Positions 32,901 to 44,099 are shown, counted from the stretch's first letter. The stretch is 64,000 bases of DNA from Nitrincola sp048264025 (GCF_048264025.1 NZ_JBLXDN010000001.1:379877-443876); one strand, 5' to 3'. The notes: generated by a model from the letters alone, not told the origin. Numbers and translations: made by a program.

Positions 32901-34424
32901 ATGAAAGAACTGCGACTGATCCTGGGTGATCAATTAAATGCGGCACATAGCTGGTTTAAACACCAGGATGATCAAGTTGTTTACCTAATCGCTGAGTTAA
33001 TTCAGGAAATCAACTATGTCATTCATCATGTGCAGAAGGTCACCGGCTTCTTTGCCGCTATGCAGCAGTTTGCTCAAGCTTTGCAGCAAGCGGGTCATCA
33101 GGTTGACTACCTGACTCTGGATGAAACAGCCCAGTTCAAGGATCTACCCGACCTACTTGCCAATCGTATAGCCCTGCATAACATCACCCAGTTTAGTTAT
33201 CAGGCACCCGATGAATACCGCCTGGATCAACAGCTTAGTCAGTTTGCTAAGTCGATAAGTATTCCAACTACAATGGCTGATACCGAACATTTTTTAACCT
33301 CACGTGATGCCTGGAATAGCATACCGCACAGCCGGATGGAGTTTTTTTACCGACATTTACGTAAAATCCATAATGTTTTGATGGATAGTGACGGTAAGCC
33401 CCTGGGAGGCCGCTGGAACTTTGACAGTGAAAACCGTAATCGTTTGCCTGACAACACCGACATACCGGAGCCTTTGCTATTCAGTGAAGATGTTTCTGTA
33501 ATCTATGCACGACTGCAGCGCCATCAGGTTAAAACACTGGGAAGCCTGGATCCGCATCATTTTATATGGCCGGTTAACCGACAACAGGCACGCCAGCTAT
33601 TGCAGTATTTTTTACACCAGTGTTTACCGCACTTCGGTCAGTATCAGGATGCAATGACAGAGCGTGGCTGGAGCCTGTTTCACAGTCGACTGTCATTTTG
33701 TCTGAATACGAAAATGCTGCAGCCAATCGAAGTGATTCGTGCGGCTGAAAGTCACTGGCGTGCTCATCAGCAAGCTATCTCACTAGCGCAAATTGAAGGG
33801 TTTATTCGCCAGATACTGGGTTGGCGAGAATATGTACGCGCAGTGTATTGGGCACACATGCCTGATTACAGCAAACAAAACTATCTATCAGCCGATCGTG
33901 GTTTGCCAGATTTTTACTGGACAGGTCAAACCCGCATGCAGTGCATGGCCCATGCGATTACGCAATCACTAGAGCATGCCTATGCCCATCATATTCAACG
34001 CTTGATGGTCACTGGAAATTTCACCCTGCTTGCCGGGATCCATCCCGATGAAGTTGATCACTGGTATCTGGGCATTTATATGGATGCTATAGAGTGGGTT
34101 GAACTGCCTAATACCCGAGGCATGAGTCTGTTTGCTGATGGCGGTCTGATTGCCAGTAAACCCTATGCCGCCTCAGGTAACTACCTGAATAAAATGAGCC
34201 ATTACTGTAAAAACTGTCACTATGATGTCAAACGTCGCTCAGGTGCAAACAGCTGTCCCTTCAATAGTCTTTATTGGCATTTTATTCATAGACATGCGGA
34301 TAAATTTAGCGCTAATCCACGTATGGCGATGGTGTATCGTAACTGGCAAAAATTTAGCAAAGAAGAACAGCAATCTATTCTAAGCACAGCTGAAACAAAC
34401 CTGGAAAATATACAAAAACTCTAA
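32901..34424 (+). CDS. 4Fe-4S bacterial cryptochrome/(6-4) photolyase (PhrB-like)
   Basis: 507 residues, typical for the FeS-BCP group. The N-terminal Rossmann domain begins LRLILGDQLNAAHSWF, and the C-terminal helical FAD domain has the GWREYVRAVYW and MVTGNFTLLAGI motifs. Four cysteines sit where the iron-sulfur cluster is bound: one in TRMQCMAHA (~348), two in HYCKNCHYD (~436 and ~439) and one in NSCPFNSLYW (~452). Members repair (6-4) photoproducts using light, FAD and a second chromophore. It is a single-gene unit with no obvious ribosome binding site. Confidence 0.9.
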   Translation: MKELRLILGDQLNAAHSWFKHQDDQVVYLIAELIQEINYVIHHVQKVTGFFAAMQQFAQALQQAGHQVDYLTLDETAQFKDLPDLLANRIALHNITQFSYQAPDEYRLDQQLSQFAKSISIPTTMADTEHFLTSRDAWNSIPHSRMEFFYRHLRKIHNVLMDSDGKPLGGRWNFDSENRNRLPDNTDIPEPLLFSEDVSVIYARLQRHQVKTLGSLDPHHFIWPVNRQQARQLLQYFLHQCLPHFGQYQDAMTERGWSLFHSRLSFCLNTKMLQPIEVIRAAESHWRAHQQAISLAQIEGFIRQILGWREYVRAVYWAHMPDYSKQNYLSADRGLPDFYWTGQTRMQCMAHAITQSLEHAYAHHIQRLMVTGNFTLLAGIHPDEVDHWYLGIYMDAIEWVELPNTRGMSLFADGGLIASKPYAASGNYLNKMSHYCKNCHYDVKRRSGANSCPFNSLYWHFIHRHADKFSANPRMAMVYRNWQKFSKEEQQSILSTAETNLENIQKL

Positions 34425-34527
34425 TCATTCCAGTCGTGCAGCCTCAAAATTTGACCTATACTTTCGGCTTAGCTAATTGAATTTTTTGCCAACTTTTAAC
34501 AACCCTAAATAGGGTCAAGGATGTGTC

Positions 34528-35856
34528 ATGAGTCATGTATTGCATCGCAGTTTGCTTCAAAATTATCCCACCGCAGTGAAGGGTGACGGGGTGTACATTA
34601 TTGATGCTGACAATAAACGTTACATCGATGCCTGTGGCGGTGCAGCTGTCTCTTGTCTGGGCCACAGTGATGCAAGTGTGATTGAAGCGATTAAACATCA
34701 GGTGGATTCTATCGCCTACGCGCACAGCTCTTTCTTTACCACTGAGCCGATGGAACAGCTGGCTGATTTTCTGGCTGAACGAGCACCGGGTTCTCTCAAT
34801 TCGGTGTATTTCGTTTCCGGCGGTTCAGAAGCGGTAGAGTCTGCGCTGAAACTGGCACGTCAGTATTTTGTAGAAAAAGGTGAGCCACAGCGCAAACACA
34901 TCATCGCTCGACGTCAGAGTTACCATGGCAACACCCTGGGCGCTCTGGCAACCGGTGGAAACCTTTGGCGGCGTCAACAATTTGAACCCCTGTTAATCAA
35001 TATCCACCACCTGAGCCCATGTTATGCCTACCGCGAACAACTGAGTGACGAAACTGAAACCGATTTTGTGCAGCGTCTGGCCAACGAACTGGAAGATAAG
35101 ATCACTGAACTCGGTGGCGACAATATCATGGCCTTTATTGCCGAACCCGTTGTTGGTGCTACCCTGGGGGCCGTACCAGCGGTTGCCGATTACTTTAAGC
35201 GCATGCGCGAAATCTGCTCACGTCACGGTATTTTACTGATTGCGGATGAAGTGATGTGCGGCATGGGTCGTACCGGGGCGCTATTTGCCAGTGCGCAGGA
35301 AGGGATTGAACCTGATCTTATCTGTATTGCTAAAGGCCTGGGTGCCGGTTATCAGCCTATCGGTGCCACACTGGTGAGTGAAGACATAATCGCTACACTG
35401 CGTAATGGCAGCGGATTTTTTCAGCATGGTCATACCTATATAGGCCATGCAACCGCCTGTGCCGCGGCCTTGGCAGTTCAGCAACGGATTGAATCAGATC
35501 ATTTACTCGATAATGTAACCCTGATGGGTGAAAAACTTCAGCAAGCCCTGATCCAGGCACTGGGTGATCACCCGCATGTTGGCGATATTCGTGGCCGCGG
35601 TCTGTTCCGTGGTATTGAACTGGTCAAGGATCGGGGAACCAAAGCCCCGTTTGATACGTCACTTAAATTGCATGCCAAAATAAAAGCTGCTGCCATGCAG
35701 CAGGGTCTGATGTGTTATCCCATGGGTGGAACCATCAACGGCAAAGATGGCGATCATATACTGCTGGCACCGCCATTCATTATTACCGAAGCGCATATCA
35801 CTGAGATAGTCGATAAGCTAAGCCGATCTATAGATCAGGTATTCAATCAGGTTTAA
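34528..35856 (+). CDS. class III aminotransferase (aspartate aminotransferase family), substrate unknown
   Basis: 442 residues. PLP site is complete: VSGGSEAVESALKLARQ, RRQSYHGNTLGALA, Asp ~240 in IADEVMCGMGRTG and Lys ~269 in CIAKGLGAGYQP. The GHTYIGHATACAAALA segment fits omega-amine:pyruvate or 2-oxoglutarate aminotransferases. AAGGA precedes the ATG. It is followed after 9 bases by a CMD-family protein, so both are one transcript. The amine substrate cannot be told from the sequence. Confidence 0.85.
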   Translation: MSHVLHRSLLQNYPTAVKGDGVYIIDADNKRYIDACGGAAVSCLGHSDASVIEAIKHQVDSIAYAHSSFFTTEPMEQLADFLAERAPGSLNSVYFVSGGSEAVESALKLARQYFVEKGEPQRKHIIARRQSYHGNTLGALATGGNLWRRQQFEPLLINIHHLSPCYAYREQLSDETETDFVQRLANELEDKITELGGDNIMAFIAEPVVGATLGAVPAVADYFKRMREICSRHGILLIADEVMCGMGRTGALFASAQEGIEPDLICIAKGLGAGYQPIGATLVSEDIIATLRNGSGFFQHGHTYIGHATACAAALAVQQRIESDHLLDNVTLMGEKLQQALIQALGDHPHVGDIRGRGLFRGIELVKDRGTKAPFDTSLKLHAKIKAAAMQQGLMCYPMGGTINGKDGDHILLAPPFIITEAHITEIVDKLSRSIDQVFNQV

Positions 35857-35865
35857 GGAAAAACA

Positions 35866-36423
35866 ATGCAATCACGTTTGACAGAATTAACGTCCAAAAA
35901 TACCACCTCCGAACAGCAACGCGTGCTAGACAATATTTTACAGGGGCCCAGGGGCAATCTGGATGGTCCATTTTTAGCTTGGGTACACAGCCCGGAATTG
36001 GCTGACCATGCCCAAAAGCTGGGTGCCTACTGCCGGTACCATACGCGTATTCCGTTAAGGCTAAGTGAATTGGCCATTTTGACAACCGCAGCCTGCTGGC
36101 AATCTCAGGCCGAATGGCAAATACACGAACCTATAGCCCATCAGGCCGGCATAAATAGTCAAGTCACTGAAGCGATACGCCTTGGGAAAGAGCCTGTGTT
36201 TGCTGATACAGAGGAAGCCTTGGTGTATCAGATCACCCGTACACTCTATAACACTAAACGTATTCCTGATTCACTCTATCAACAAGCAGTTTCCATGTTA
36301 GGAGAAGTGGCATTGGTGGATCTGATCGGTATTCTGGGTTACTACAGCCTGGTAGCGATGACCCTAAATGTTTTCGAAGTGCGACGTGAAACCAATCAAC
36401 CACTGCCCTTTTCTGAAAGCTGA
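35866..36423 (+). CDS. carboxymuconolactone decarboxylase (CMD)-fold protein
   Basis: 185 residues with the CMD/AhpD helical fold: a GAYCRYHTRIPLRLSELAILTTA block, WQIHEPIAHQAGI, then a helix-rich C-terminus (DLIGILGYYSLVAMTLNVFEV). The AhpD-type CxxC redox pair is absent, replaced by WQSQAEWQIH, so peroxidase-type thiol chemistry is unlikely. AAGGA lies 7 bases before the ATG. It belongs with the upstream aminotransferase. True function unknown. Confidence 0.8.
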   Translation: MQSRLTELTSKNTTSEQQRVLDNILQGPRGNLDGPFLAWVHSPELADHAQKLGAYCRYHTRIPLRLSELAILTTAACWQSQAEWQIHEPIAHQAGINSQVTEAIRLGKEPVFADTEEALVYQITRTLYNTKRIPDSLYQQAVSMLGEVALVDLIGILGYYSLVAMTLNVFEVRRETNQPLPFSES

Positions 36424-36444
36424 TATAAAGCTGATCAATCGTTA

Positions 36445-36484
36445 ACACTGGCACCCTGAATAATGCTATCGAGGGTGCCAGTGT
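36445..36484. terminator. long hairpin between converging genes
   Basis: ACACTGGCACCCT (36445-36457) and AGGGTGCCAGTGT (36472-36484) are perfect 13-bp inverted repeats with a 14-base loop. It lies between the CMD gene and the PCuAC-like gene and may stop transcripts from both sides, keeping them out of the origin region. There is little T-run. Confidence 0.6.
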
Positions 36485-36489
36485 ATTAC

Positions 36490-37041
36490 TTAACGGATCA
36501 ATGGATCCGTCATAACCCCTTCATCCAAACCCTCTGAACGTCGTGGCGAACCACCTTGCTGCATCGGATCAGTGCGCAGATTTTCCAGCATCCGATCACC
36601 ACTCACAGCCACCGAACGCACCTGAACCCGAACAGTCTGTGATTCACCGTCATCAAACAGCAAATTCATGCTGAAGCGACTACCGGCACGTAAGGTTTCA
36701 TTAATGCCTTGCAGCAACAGATACAAACCGGCGTTATCCATATTAACCGGTACACCGCTGGGTAAAACTACAGCACTGATATCAGTAACCTGACCAATAG
36801 CTCCAGTTACCATAATACTTTGAATCAATACCTGATCAGCAACATCGGTAGTCGCTGATAACAACTGACGATCGTGATTGGATAAGTTAGTAATAGTCAT
36901 ATAAACCGGAGCTCGATCCAGTTCAGGAACAGCAAAATAAGGGCTCCAGACACTGTCCACATAAATTTTTTCAGCCATCACCTGTACAGAAAAGCACAGA
37001 CTGGCCAGCAAAATGACCGAAAAACGACAAATACCCACCAT
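36490..37041 (-). CDS. PCu(A)C-family periplasmic protein with degenerate copper site
   Basis: 183 residues with a signal peptide (VILLASLCFSVQVMA) and the PCuAC/DUF461 beta-sandwich pattern: VDSVWSPYF, APVYMTITNLSNHDRQLLSATTDVA, LPSGVPVNMDNAGLYLLLQGI. PCuAC proteins normally deliver copper to cytochrome oxidase through an H-E/x-M...H-x-M site. Here the first His is Gln (VLIQSIMV) and the second site is YLLLQ, so the canonical ligands are lost. A C-terminal extension of ~25 polar residues follows. GAGGAG lies 7 bases before the ATG. It flanks oriC. Confidence 0.75.
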   Translation of the reverse strand: MVGICRFSVILLASLCFSVQVMAEKIYVDSVWSPYFAVPELDRAPVYMTITNLSNHDRQLLSATTDVADQVLIQSIMVTGAIGQVTDISAVVLPSGVPVNMDNAGLYLLLQGINETLRAGSRFSMNLLFDDGESQTVRVQVRSVAVSGDRMLENLRTDPMQQGGSPRRSEGLDEGVMTDPLIR

Positions 37042-37597
37042 GCTACACTCCTCGTTAACTAGGAAATACCCTTACTAACTGTATAGTGTAACCTAGTTTT
37101 CCACTGACCCCAAAGCAATTTTAATTCCTTGTTTTTAGTGTAAATGTGGATAAAAGCACAGGTTATTACTATTTTTACCACCAATAAGGCTGTAAAAAAT
37201 ACTTATCCACTTTTACCTGTGTGTAATATGTATAATTAACAGGTAACAACCTTGGCATAAAACTGTGAATAACTTCACCTGTGGGTAAGTAACACTTTTA
37301 TTCACAGCTGCTCAACATCCGCAACACACCCTAAACAGCCCTGAAGTAACAGAGTTAACCATAAATTAATTACATGAAAAATATACACTTTATATGCTTT
37401 TACACAGAAAGATGGTTAGCTTACTATAAACACAACAATAAGCTTTTCTTCTTAAAAGACTTTATTTTATTAATATCAAAACACTTAATCACACTGGTTA
37501 TTTTTTGACCATTCCTTATCGGCGTTCAGAAGGCTATACTTAGCGCCCTTGAAATAACCGCCTGTCAGTCAGGCTCAATTGTTAACGGTGATAACGA
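37042..37597. other. probable chromosomal replication origin (oriC)
   Basis: This 556-base non-coding interval directly upstream of mnmG holds a DnaA-box cluster. Exact matches to TTATNCACA on either strand are at 37145-37153 (TGTGGATAA), 37264-37272 (TGTGAATAA) and 37298-37306 (TTATTCACA). One-mismatch boxes are at 37203-37211 and 37280-37288. An AT-rich stretch follows at about 37365-37510, a candidate unwinding element on the mnmG side. The position beside mnmG matches oriC in E. coli and other gammaproteobacteria. I see no GATC in the interval, so a Dam/SeqA sequestration system of the E. coli type is unlikely to act here. Confidence 0.8.
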
Positions 37598-39495
<1,898 letters not shown>

Positions 39496-39499
<4 letters not shown>

Positions 39500-40119
39500 G
39501 TAATTATCGGCAGCAGCTGGATAGCTTACTGGCACAAATGGGCATAGTGATTAGCGATGCTCAGGCTGATCAGTTAATTGCCTATCTTGAATTGCTGATC
39601 AAGTGGAACAAGGCTTATAACCTGACGGCTGTCAGGTCACCTGAGGCGATGATCAGCCGGCATCTGGCTGACAGTCTGAGCATCCTGGCGCACGTCAGTG
39701 GTGAGCGCATCATTGATGTTGGCAGCGGTCCAGGATTACCCGGTATTCCTCTGGCCATCTGTAAACCTGAATGCGATGTAACCACGATTGACAGCAACGG
39801 CAAGAAAACCCGTTTTCAGCAACAGGTTAAAACTGAACTGGGATTGGACAATCTGACGGTGGTTCAAGGTCGCGTCGAAGCTTATCAACCGGTACCGTTC
39901 GATGCGGTGATTTCCAGAGCTTTCGCGTCGTTGAATGATATGCTCGACTGGACCACACATCTTTGTGCTGACAAGGGTATTTTTCTTGCCATGAAAGGAC
40001 TGTATCCTGAACAGGAAATCAGCACACTTCGTGAAGGGTTTAGTTTGCAGTCTACCCATGTTTTAACTGTTCCGGGGTGCGATGCTGAACGACATCTGCT
40101 GATACTAGGGAGAGCTTGA
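39496..40119 (+). CDS. rsmG: 16S rRNA (guanine-N7) methyltransferase RsmG (GidB)
   Basis: 207 residues of class I SAM methyltransferase with motif I VGSGPGLPGIPLAI (~75-88), the N-terminal WNKAYNLTAV and the DAVISRAFASLNDMLDW block. It methylates N7 of G527 in 16S rRNA; loss confers low-level streptomycin resistance in other bacteria. Starts by four-base overlap with mnmG. Confidence 0.97.
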
Positions 40120-40121
40120 CG

Positions 40122-40937
40122 GTGGCGAAGATTCTCACGATTACCAATCAAAAAGGTGGTGTCGGTAAAACCACAACCTGTGTAAACCTGGCGGCATCGC
40201 TGGCGGCTACCAAAAAACGGGTATTGCTGATCGACCTGGACCCTCAGGGAAATGCGACCATGGGCAGTGGTGTCGACAAGCATGAACTTGAGGGTTCATC
40301 TTATGAACTGCTGATCGGTGATATGACCGCTGAGCAGTGCATCGTCTCCGGACTGCCATGTGGTTTCGATATTATTGGTGCCAATGGGGATCTTACTGCC
40401 GCCGAAGTGGAATTGCTGCAACTGCCACGACGTGAATTTCGGCTGAAAATGGCGCTGATGCCACTGCATGAACGTTATGATTATATTTTACTGGATAATC
40501 CACCGTCGCTGAATCTGCTCACCGTCAATGCGCTGTCAGCCTCAGCAGGAGTATTGATTCCGATGCAGTGTGAATACTACGCGCTTGAAGGGATCAGCGC
40601 GTTGATCGGTACTATAGACAAAATCCATAAACGCCTGAACCCGGAACTCAAGATTGAAGGAATATTGCGAACCATGTTCGACCCACGCATGAGTCTGACC
40701 AAGGATGTCTCTGTGCATCTGGTGGAGTACTTCGGCGACAAGGTTTATCGTACGGTGATTCCACGTAATGTACGTTTGGCTGAAGCGCCCAGTCATGGTT
40801 TGCCCGTTCTGCAATATGATAAAAGTTCACGTGGCGCCCTGGCCTACTTAGCCCTGGCCGGAGAGTTGATCCGACGTACTGAAGCTGAATTAAAACAATC
40901 GACAGCGCAACAACCTGAAACACAGGAAGCCGAATAA
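40122..40937 (+). CDS. parA: chromosome partitioning ATPase ParA (Soj)
   Basis: About 271 residues with the deviant Walker A KGGVGKTTT at the N-terminus, LIDLDPQGN, and ILLDNPPSLNLLTVNAL. DNA-bound ATPase dimers pull ParB-parS complexes apart during segregation. The GTG at 40122 is used because AGGGAGAG lies 7 bases upstream; a TTG at 40116 gives two more residues. The stop overlaps parB by one base. The P..LNLLT region has Asn-Pro-Pro where many ParA proteins have Cys-Pro-Pro. Confidence 0.96.
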   Translation: MAKILTITNQKGGVGKTTTCVNLAASLAATKKRVLLIDLDPQGNATMGSGVDKHELEGSSYELLIGDMTAEQCIVSGLPCGFDIIGANGDLTAAEVELLQLPRREFRLKMALMPLHERYDYILLDNPPSLNLLTVNALSASAGVLIPMQCEYYALEGISALIGTIDKIHKRLNPELKIEGILRTMFDPRMSLTKDVSVHLVEYFGDKVYRTVIPRNVRLAEAPSHGLPVLQYDKSSRGALAYLALAGELIRRTEAELKQSTAQQPETQEAE

Positions 40938-41836
40938 TGGTGGTGAAAAAACGCGGTTTGGGAAGAGGCCTGGATGCCTTGTTATCCGGGATGTCGGAAG
41001 ACCAGCAATCGCCTTTGCATGAGGCCGCAGAACCTCTGTCCTCTCGGGGCGAACTGCAGCATATGGATTTGAACCGGATTGAACGTGGTCGTTATCAACC
41101 GCGTCGGGATATGGAACCTCAGGCACTGGAAGAACTGGCTCAATCGATTCGCACCCAAGGGGTAATGCAGCCGATTGTTGTGCGTCCTACGACCAATGGC
41201 AACTATGAAATCATCGCGGGTGAACGCCGCTGGCGCGCTACACAAATGGCCGGGTTGAGTAGCATTCCTGTCATTATCCGTGATGTACCGGATGAAGCCG
41301 CCATTGCCATGGCGCTGATTGAGAATATTCAGCGTGAAAATCTCAATCCGATTGAAGAAGCCATTGCGCTAAGTCGCTTACAGACCGAATTTGAACTGAC
41401 GCAGCAACAAGTGGCCGATGCGGTGGGTAAATCCCGTTCTTCCATCGCTAACTTATTGCGTTTGATGAATTTGACTGATGAAGTCAAAAAAATGCTCGAG
41501 TACGGCGATCTGGAAATGGGACATGCACGCGCCTTGTTGGGTCTGGAGGCTGATATACAGATAGATGCGGCCGGTCAGGTGGTCGCCAAAGCACTCTCTG
41601 TCAGAGAAACCGAGTTGCTGGTGAAAAAAATTCAATCGGGTGAAATACCGAAAAAGTCGATTCCACCAGTACAAAGTGAATCGTTAAAAGATATATCCAG
41701 CCAATTATCGCGTTTTTTTTCAGCACCGGTGAAGGTCTCATCTACGGCGCAGGGAAAAGGAAAAATCAGCATTAGTTTCAACTCACAAGAGCAACTTGAT
41801 GCTATTTTAACGCAACTGGATAAATCGACTGATTAA
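40937..41836 (+). CDS. parB: chromosome partitioning protein ParB (Spo0J)
   Basis: 299 residues. N-terminal ParA-interacting KKRGLGRGLDALL, the CTPase/ParB domain with GRYQPRRDME, EIIAGERRWRATQMAG and ALIENIQRENLNPIEEA, a central HTH (TQQQVADAVGKSRSSIANLLRL), and a C-terminal dimer domain. It binds parS and spreads as a CTP-dependent clamp. I found no perfect parS (GTTTCACGTGAAAC-type) in this window, so parS must lie elsewhere or be degenerate. Confidence 0.97.
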   Translation: MVVKKRGLGRGLDALLSGMSEDQQSPLHEAAEPLSSRGELQHMDLNRIERGRYQPRRDMEPQALEELAQSIRTQGVMQPIVVRPTTNGNYEIIAGERRWRATQMAGLSSIPVIIRDVPDEAAIAMALIENIQRENLNPIEEAIALSRLQTEFELTQQQVADAVGKSRSSIANLLRLMNLTDEVKKMLEYGDLEMGHARALLGLEADIQIDAAGQVVAKALSVRETELLVKKIQSGEIPKKSIPPVQSESLKDISSQLSRFFSAPVKVSSTAQGKGKISISFNSQEQLDAILTQLDKSTD

Positions 41837-41891
41837 AGTTTGTACAACTGTCGTTTAGTAATACCTTAGTAACAGACAAGCGCTATATCTG

Positions 41892-41920
41892 TTGAGTCAT
41901 AAGGCTTAAACCCCTATAAT
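41892..41920 (+). promoter_or_regulatory. sigma-70 promoter of the atp operon
   Basis: TTGAGT (41892-41897), a 17-base spacer, and a consensus TATAAT (41915-41920) lie 35 bases before atpI. Confidence 0.75.
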
Positions 41921-41954
41921 CTTCGCACTTAACATCAGGCTGTAGTGGGATAGG

Positions 41955-42404
41955 ATGAGCCCGGATCAGGAGAAACGATTAGAATCTGCTGGTTTAGCAA
42001 GTGGTTCAGGCAGAGATAAGCAACGTAAACGCTTTGCTGCTGTTTGCTTCAGGGTGTTATTACTGCAACTGGCACTAACGAGCGTGCTAGCCTTAGCGCT
42101 GATGTTTAAAGATTTTGTGACAGCCTATTCGGCCTTTATTGGGGGGCTTCTGTACCTTCTCCCAACAGGCTGGTTTTCACTCAGAGTACTGATAAAAAAC
42201 AAAGCGCGATCGCCACGGGAAATACTGGCCAACATTTATATGAGTGAAACCGGAAAGGTTTTATTGGCCGTGGCACTGTTTAGCCTGGTATTTATGCTGA
42301 TTGAGCCGCTGAATGCCGCTGCGCTGTTTGTAACTTATATCCTGTTGCAGGTCACCGGTTGGTACCTGCAACTGAAACTGAATCATCGATTTCTGAAACT
42401 TTGA
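41955..42404 (+). CDS. atpI: ATP synthase accessory subunit I
   Basis: 149 residues with four hydrophobic segments after a polar N-terminus (residues 1-~25). AtpI proteins help assemble the c-ring and are poorly conserved. The SAFIGGLLYLLPTGWFSLRVL segment and place as first gene of the atp operon fix the assignment. It is followed 16 bases later by atpB. Confidence 0.9.
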   Translation: MSPDQEKRLESAGLASGSGRDKQRKRFAAVCFRVLLLQLALTSVLALALMFKDFVTAYSAFIGGLLYLLPTGWFSLRVLIKNKARSPREILANIYMSETGKVLLAVALFSLVFMLIEPLNAAALFVTYILLQVTGWYLQLKLNHRFLKL

Positions 42405-42420
42405 CTGAGAGAAGCTGAGA

Positions 42421-43245
42421 ATGGCAAGCGAAAACCCTACATCCTCAGAATACATATCCCATCACCTGAGTAATCTGACTTTTGGTAATCACCCCGTGGA
42501 AGGCTGGGGTTTTGCTGGTGGTCAGAAAGCTGCAGAAATGGGATTCTGGGCGATCCACGTCGATACCATGTTTTTTTCGATTCTAACCGGGGTGTTCTTC
42601 ATCTGGTTGTTCAAAAAAGTGGCTGATACCGCTGTAAGCGGAGTACCTGGCAATCTGCAAAACTTCATTGAAGTGGTTGTGGAGTTTGTTCAGGATAACG
42701 TCAAGAGTATTTTCCATCACAATAATCCGACTATAGCGCCTCTGGCTCTAACGGTGTTTGTATGGATATTCCTGATGAACGCCTTGAAGCTGATTCCGGT
42801 CGACTTCATTCCTTACATTGCCAGTGAAATGGGCCTGCCCTACTGGAAAATTGTACCGACAACCGATATCAACGCCACGCTGGGTATGAGTTTCAGCGTA
42901 TTTTTCCTGATTATCTACTACAGTATCAAGGTTAAGGGCGTTAAAGGATTTGCTGCGGAACTGTCTTTACAGCCGCTGGGTAAGTATTTCATCCCGTTCA
43001 ACCTGTTCCTGGAACTGGTTAACCTTGTAGCCAAGCCTGTTTCACTGGGTCTGCGTCTGTTCGGTAACATGTATGCGGGTGAAATCATCTTTATCCTGAT
43101 TGCGCTGTTGCCTTTCTGGATTCAGTGGGTGCTTTCAGTACCCTGGGCGATTTTCCATATTCTGGTTATCGTTCTACAGGCGTTTATCTTCATGGTGCTG
43201 ACAATCGTTTACATGGCGATGGCACATGATGAACATGAGCACTGA
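42421..43245 (+). CDS. atpB: ATP synthase F0 subunit a
   Basis: 274 residues, multi-helix membrane protein. The proton-channel helix LGLRLFGNMYAGEIIFILIALL carries the essential Arg in SLGLRLFGN. Also visible are the His-rich start (SEYISHHLSNL) and a C-terminal HDEHEH. It forms the proton half-channels facing the c-ring. Confidence 0.97.
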   Translation: MASENPTSSEYISHHLSNLTFGNHPVEGWGFAGGQKAAEMGFWAIHVDTMFFSILTGVFFIWLFKKVADTAVSGVPGNLQNFIEVVVEFVQDNVKSIFHHNNPTIAPLALTVFVWIFLMNALKLIPVDFIPYIASEMGLPYWKIVPTTDINATLGMSFSVFFLIIYYSIKVKGVKGFAAELSLQPLGKYFIPFNLFLELVNLVAKPVSLGLRLFGNMYAGEIIFILIALLPFWIQWVLSVPWAIFHILVIVLQAFIFMVLTIVYMAMAHDEHEH

Positions 43246-43316
43246 TTAAGGTCAGTGCTGTTAACTAAAAACGATTTCAATTCACTTTAACCTTAAAAAA
43301 ATGTTGGAGAAAAAAA

Positions 43317-43541
43317 ATGGCTGAACTGCTGTTTATCGCTGTTGCTCTGCTTCTGGGTCTGTCTGCACTGGCTGGTGCTATAGGCGTAAGTTTGCTGGGT
43401 GGTAAGTTTCTTGAAGGTGCTGCACGTCAGCCTGAGCTGGTTCCACTGCTTCGCAGCCAGTTCTTCATCGTCGTCGGTCTGGTTGACGCGGTTCCGATGA
43501 TCGGTGTTGGTATGGCACTGTACATGCTTTTCGCAGGTTGA
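43317..43541 (+). CDS. atpE: ATP synthase F0 subunit c
   Basis: 74 residues forming a two-helix hairpin with the polar loop ARQPE and the proton-binding Asp in VVGLVDAVPMIGVG. There is no Glu/Ser-Thr pair of the sodium type, so it should be proton-driven. GGAG lies upstream of the ATG, the strong site expected for the many copies needed per complex. Confidence 0.97.
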   Translation: MAELLFIAVALLLGLSALAGAIGVSLLGGKFLEGAARQPELVPLLRSQFFIVVGLVDAVPMIGVGMALYMLFAG

Positions 43542-43616
43542 TAACCGGTAATTATACCTTTGGGGCTGACCCTGGCAGGGTCTTAACCATTCAAATCAAC
43601 CGCGAGGGGTAATGGC

Positions 43617-44087
43617 GTGAATATTAATCTCACCATCATTGGTCAGGCCATAGCGTTCGCGATTTTTGTGATGTTCTGCATGAAGTATGTATGGCCGCCA
43701 ATTACGGCAGCTATGGCAGAACGCAAAAAGAAGATTGCCGAAGGTTTGGATGCAGCTGACCGTGCTGAACGTGATCTGAGACTTGCTCAAGAGCGAGCCG
43801 CTGACGATCTACGTGAAGGCAAGGAAAAAGCCGCTGCCATCATTGAACAGGCCAACAAACGCGCTAACCTGATGATTGAAGAAGCAAAAGAGCAGGCTCG
43901 TGAAGAAGCCAACCGTGTTAAAACGGCTGCTCAGGCTGAACTGGAACAAGAAGTAAACCGTGCAAGAGAAGTTCTTCGCGCACAGGTTTCTGTTCTGGCG
44001 ATTGCCGGTGCTGAAAAGATTCTGGAAGCCTCTGTTGACCAAAAAGCACATGCCAAGCTGGTTGAAAAACTAGCCGCTGAGCTTTAA
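43617..44087 (+). CDS. atpF: ATP synthase F0 subunit b
   Basis: 156 residues. One N-terminal membrane helix (TIIGQAIAFAIFVMFCMKYVW) and a long charged coiled coil (ERKKKIAEGLDAADRAERDL onward) forming the peripheral stalk. It starts at a GTG with GAGGGG upstream. Family length and order are normal. Confidence 0.96.
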   Translation: MNINLTIIGQAIAFAIFVMFCMKYVWPPITAAMAERKKKIAEGLDAADRAERDLRLAQERAADDLREGKEKAAAIIEQANKRANLMIEEAKEQAREEANRVKTAAQAELEQEVNRAREVLRAQVSVLAIAGAEKILEASVDQKAHAKLVEKLAAEL

Positions 44088-44099
44088 GCGAGGTTTATG

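Noticed and set aside
37505..37540. Promoter of mnmG (TTGACC and TATACT)
   Set aside because: The spacer is 24 bases, too long for a sigma-70 promoter, and no better -35 was seen at proper spacing.
40825..40840. parS candidate in parA (TTCACGTGG)
   Set aside because: Only the central CACGTG is right; both arms mismatch the GTTTCACGTGAAAC-type consensus.
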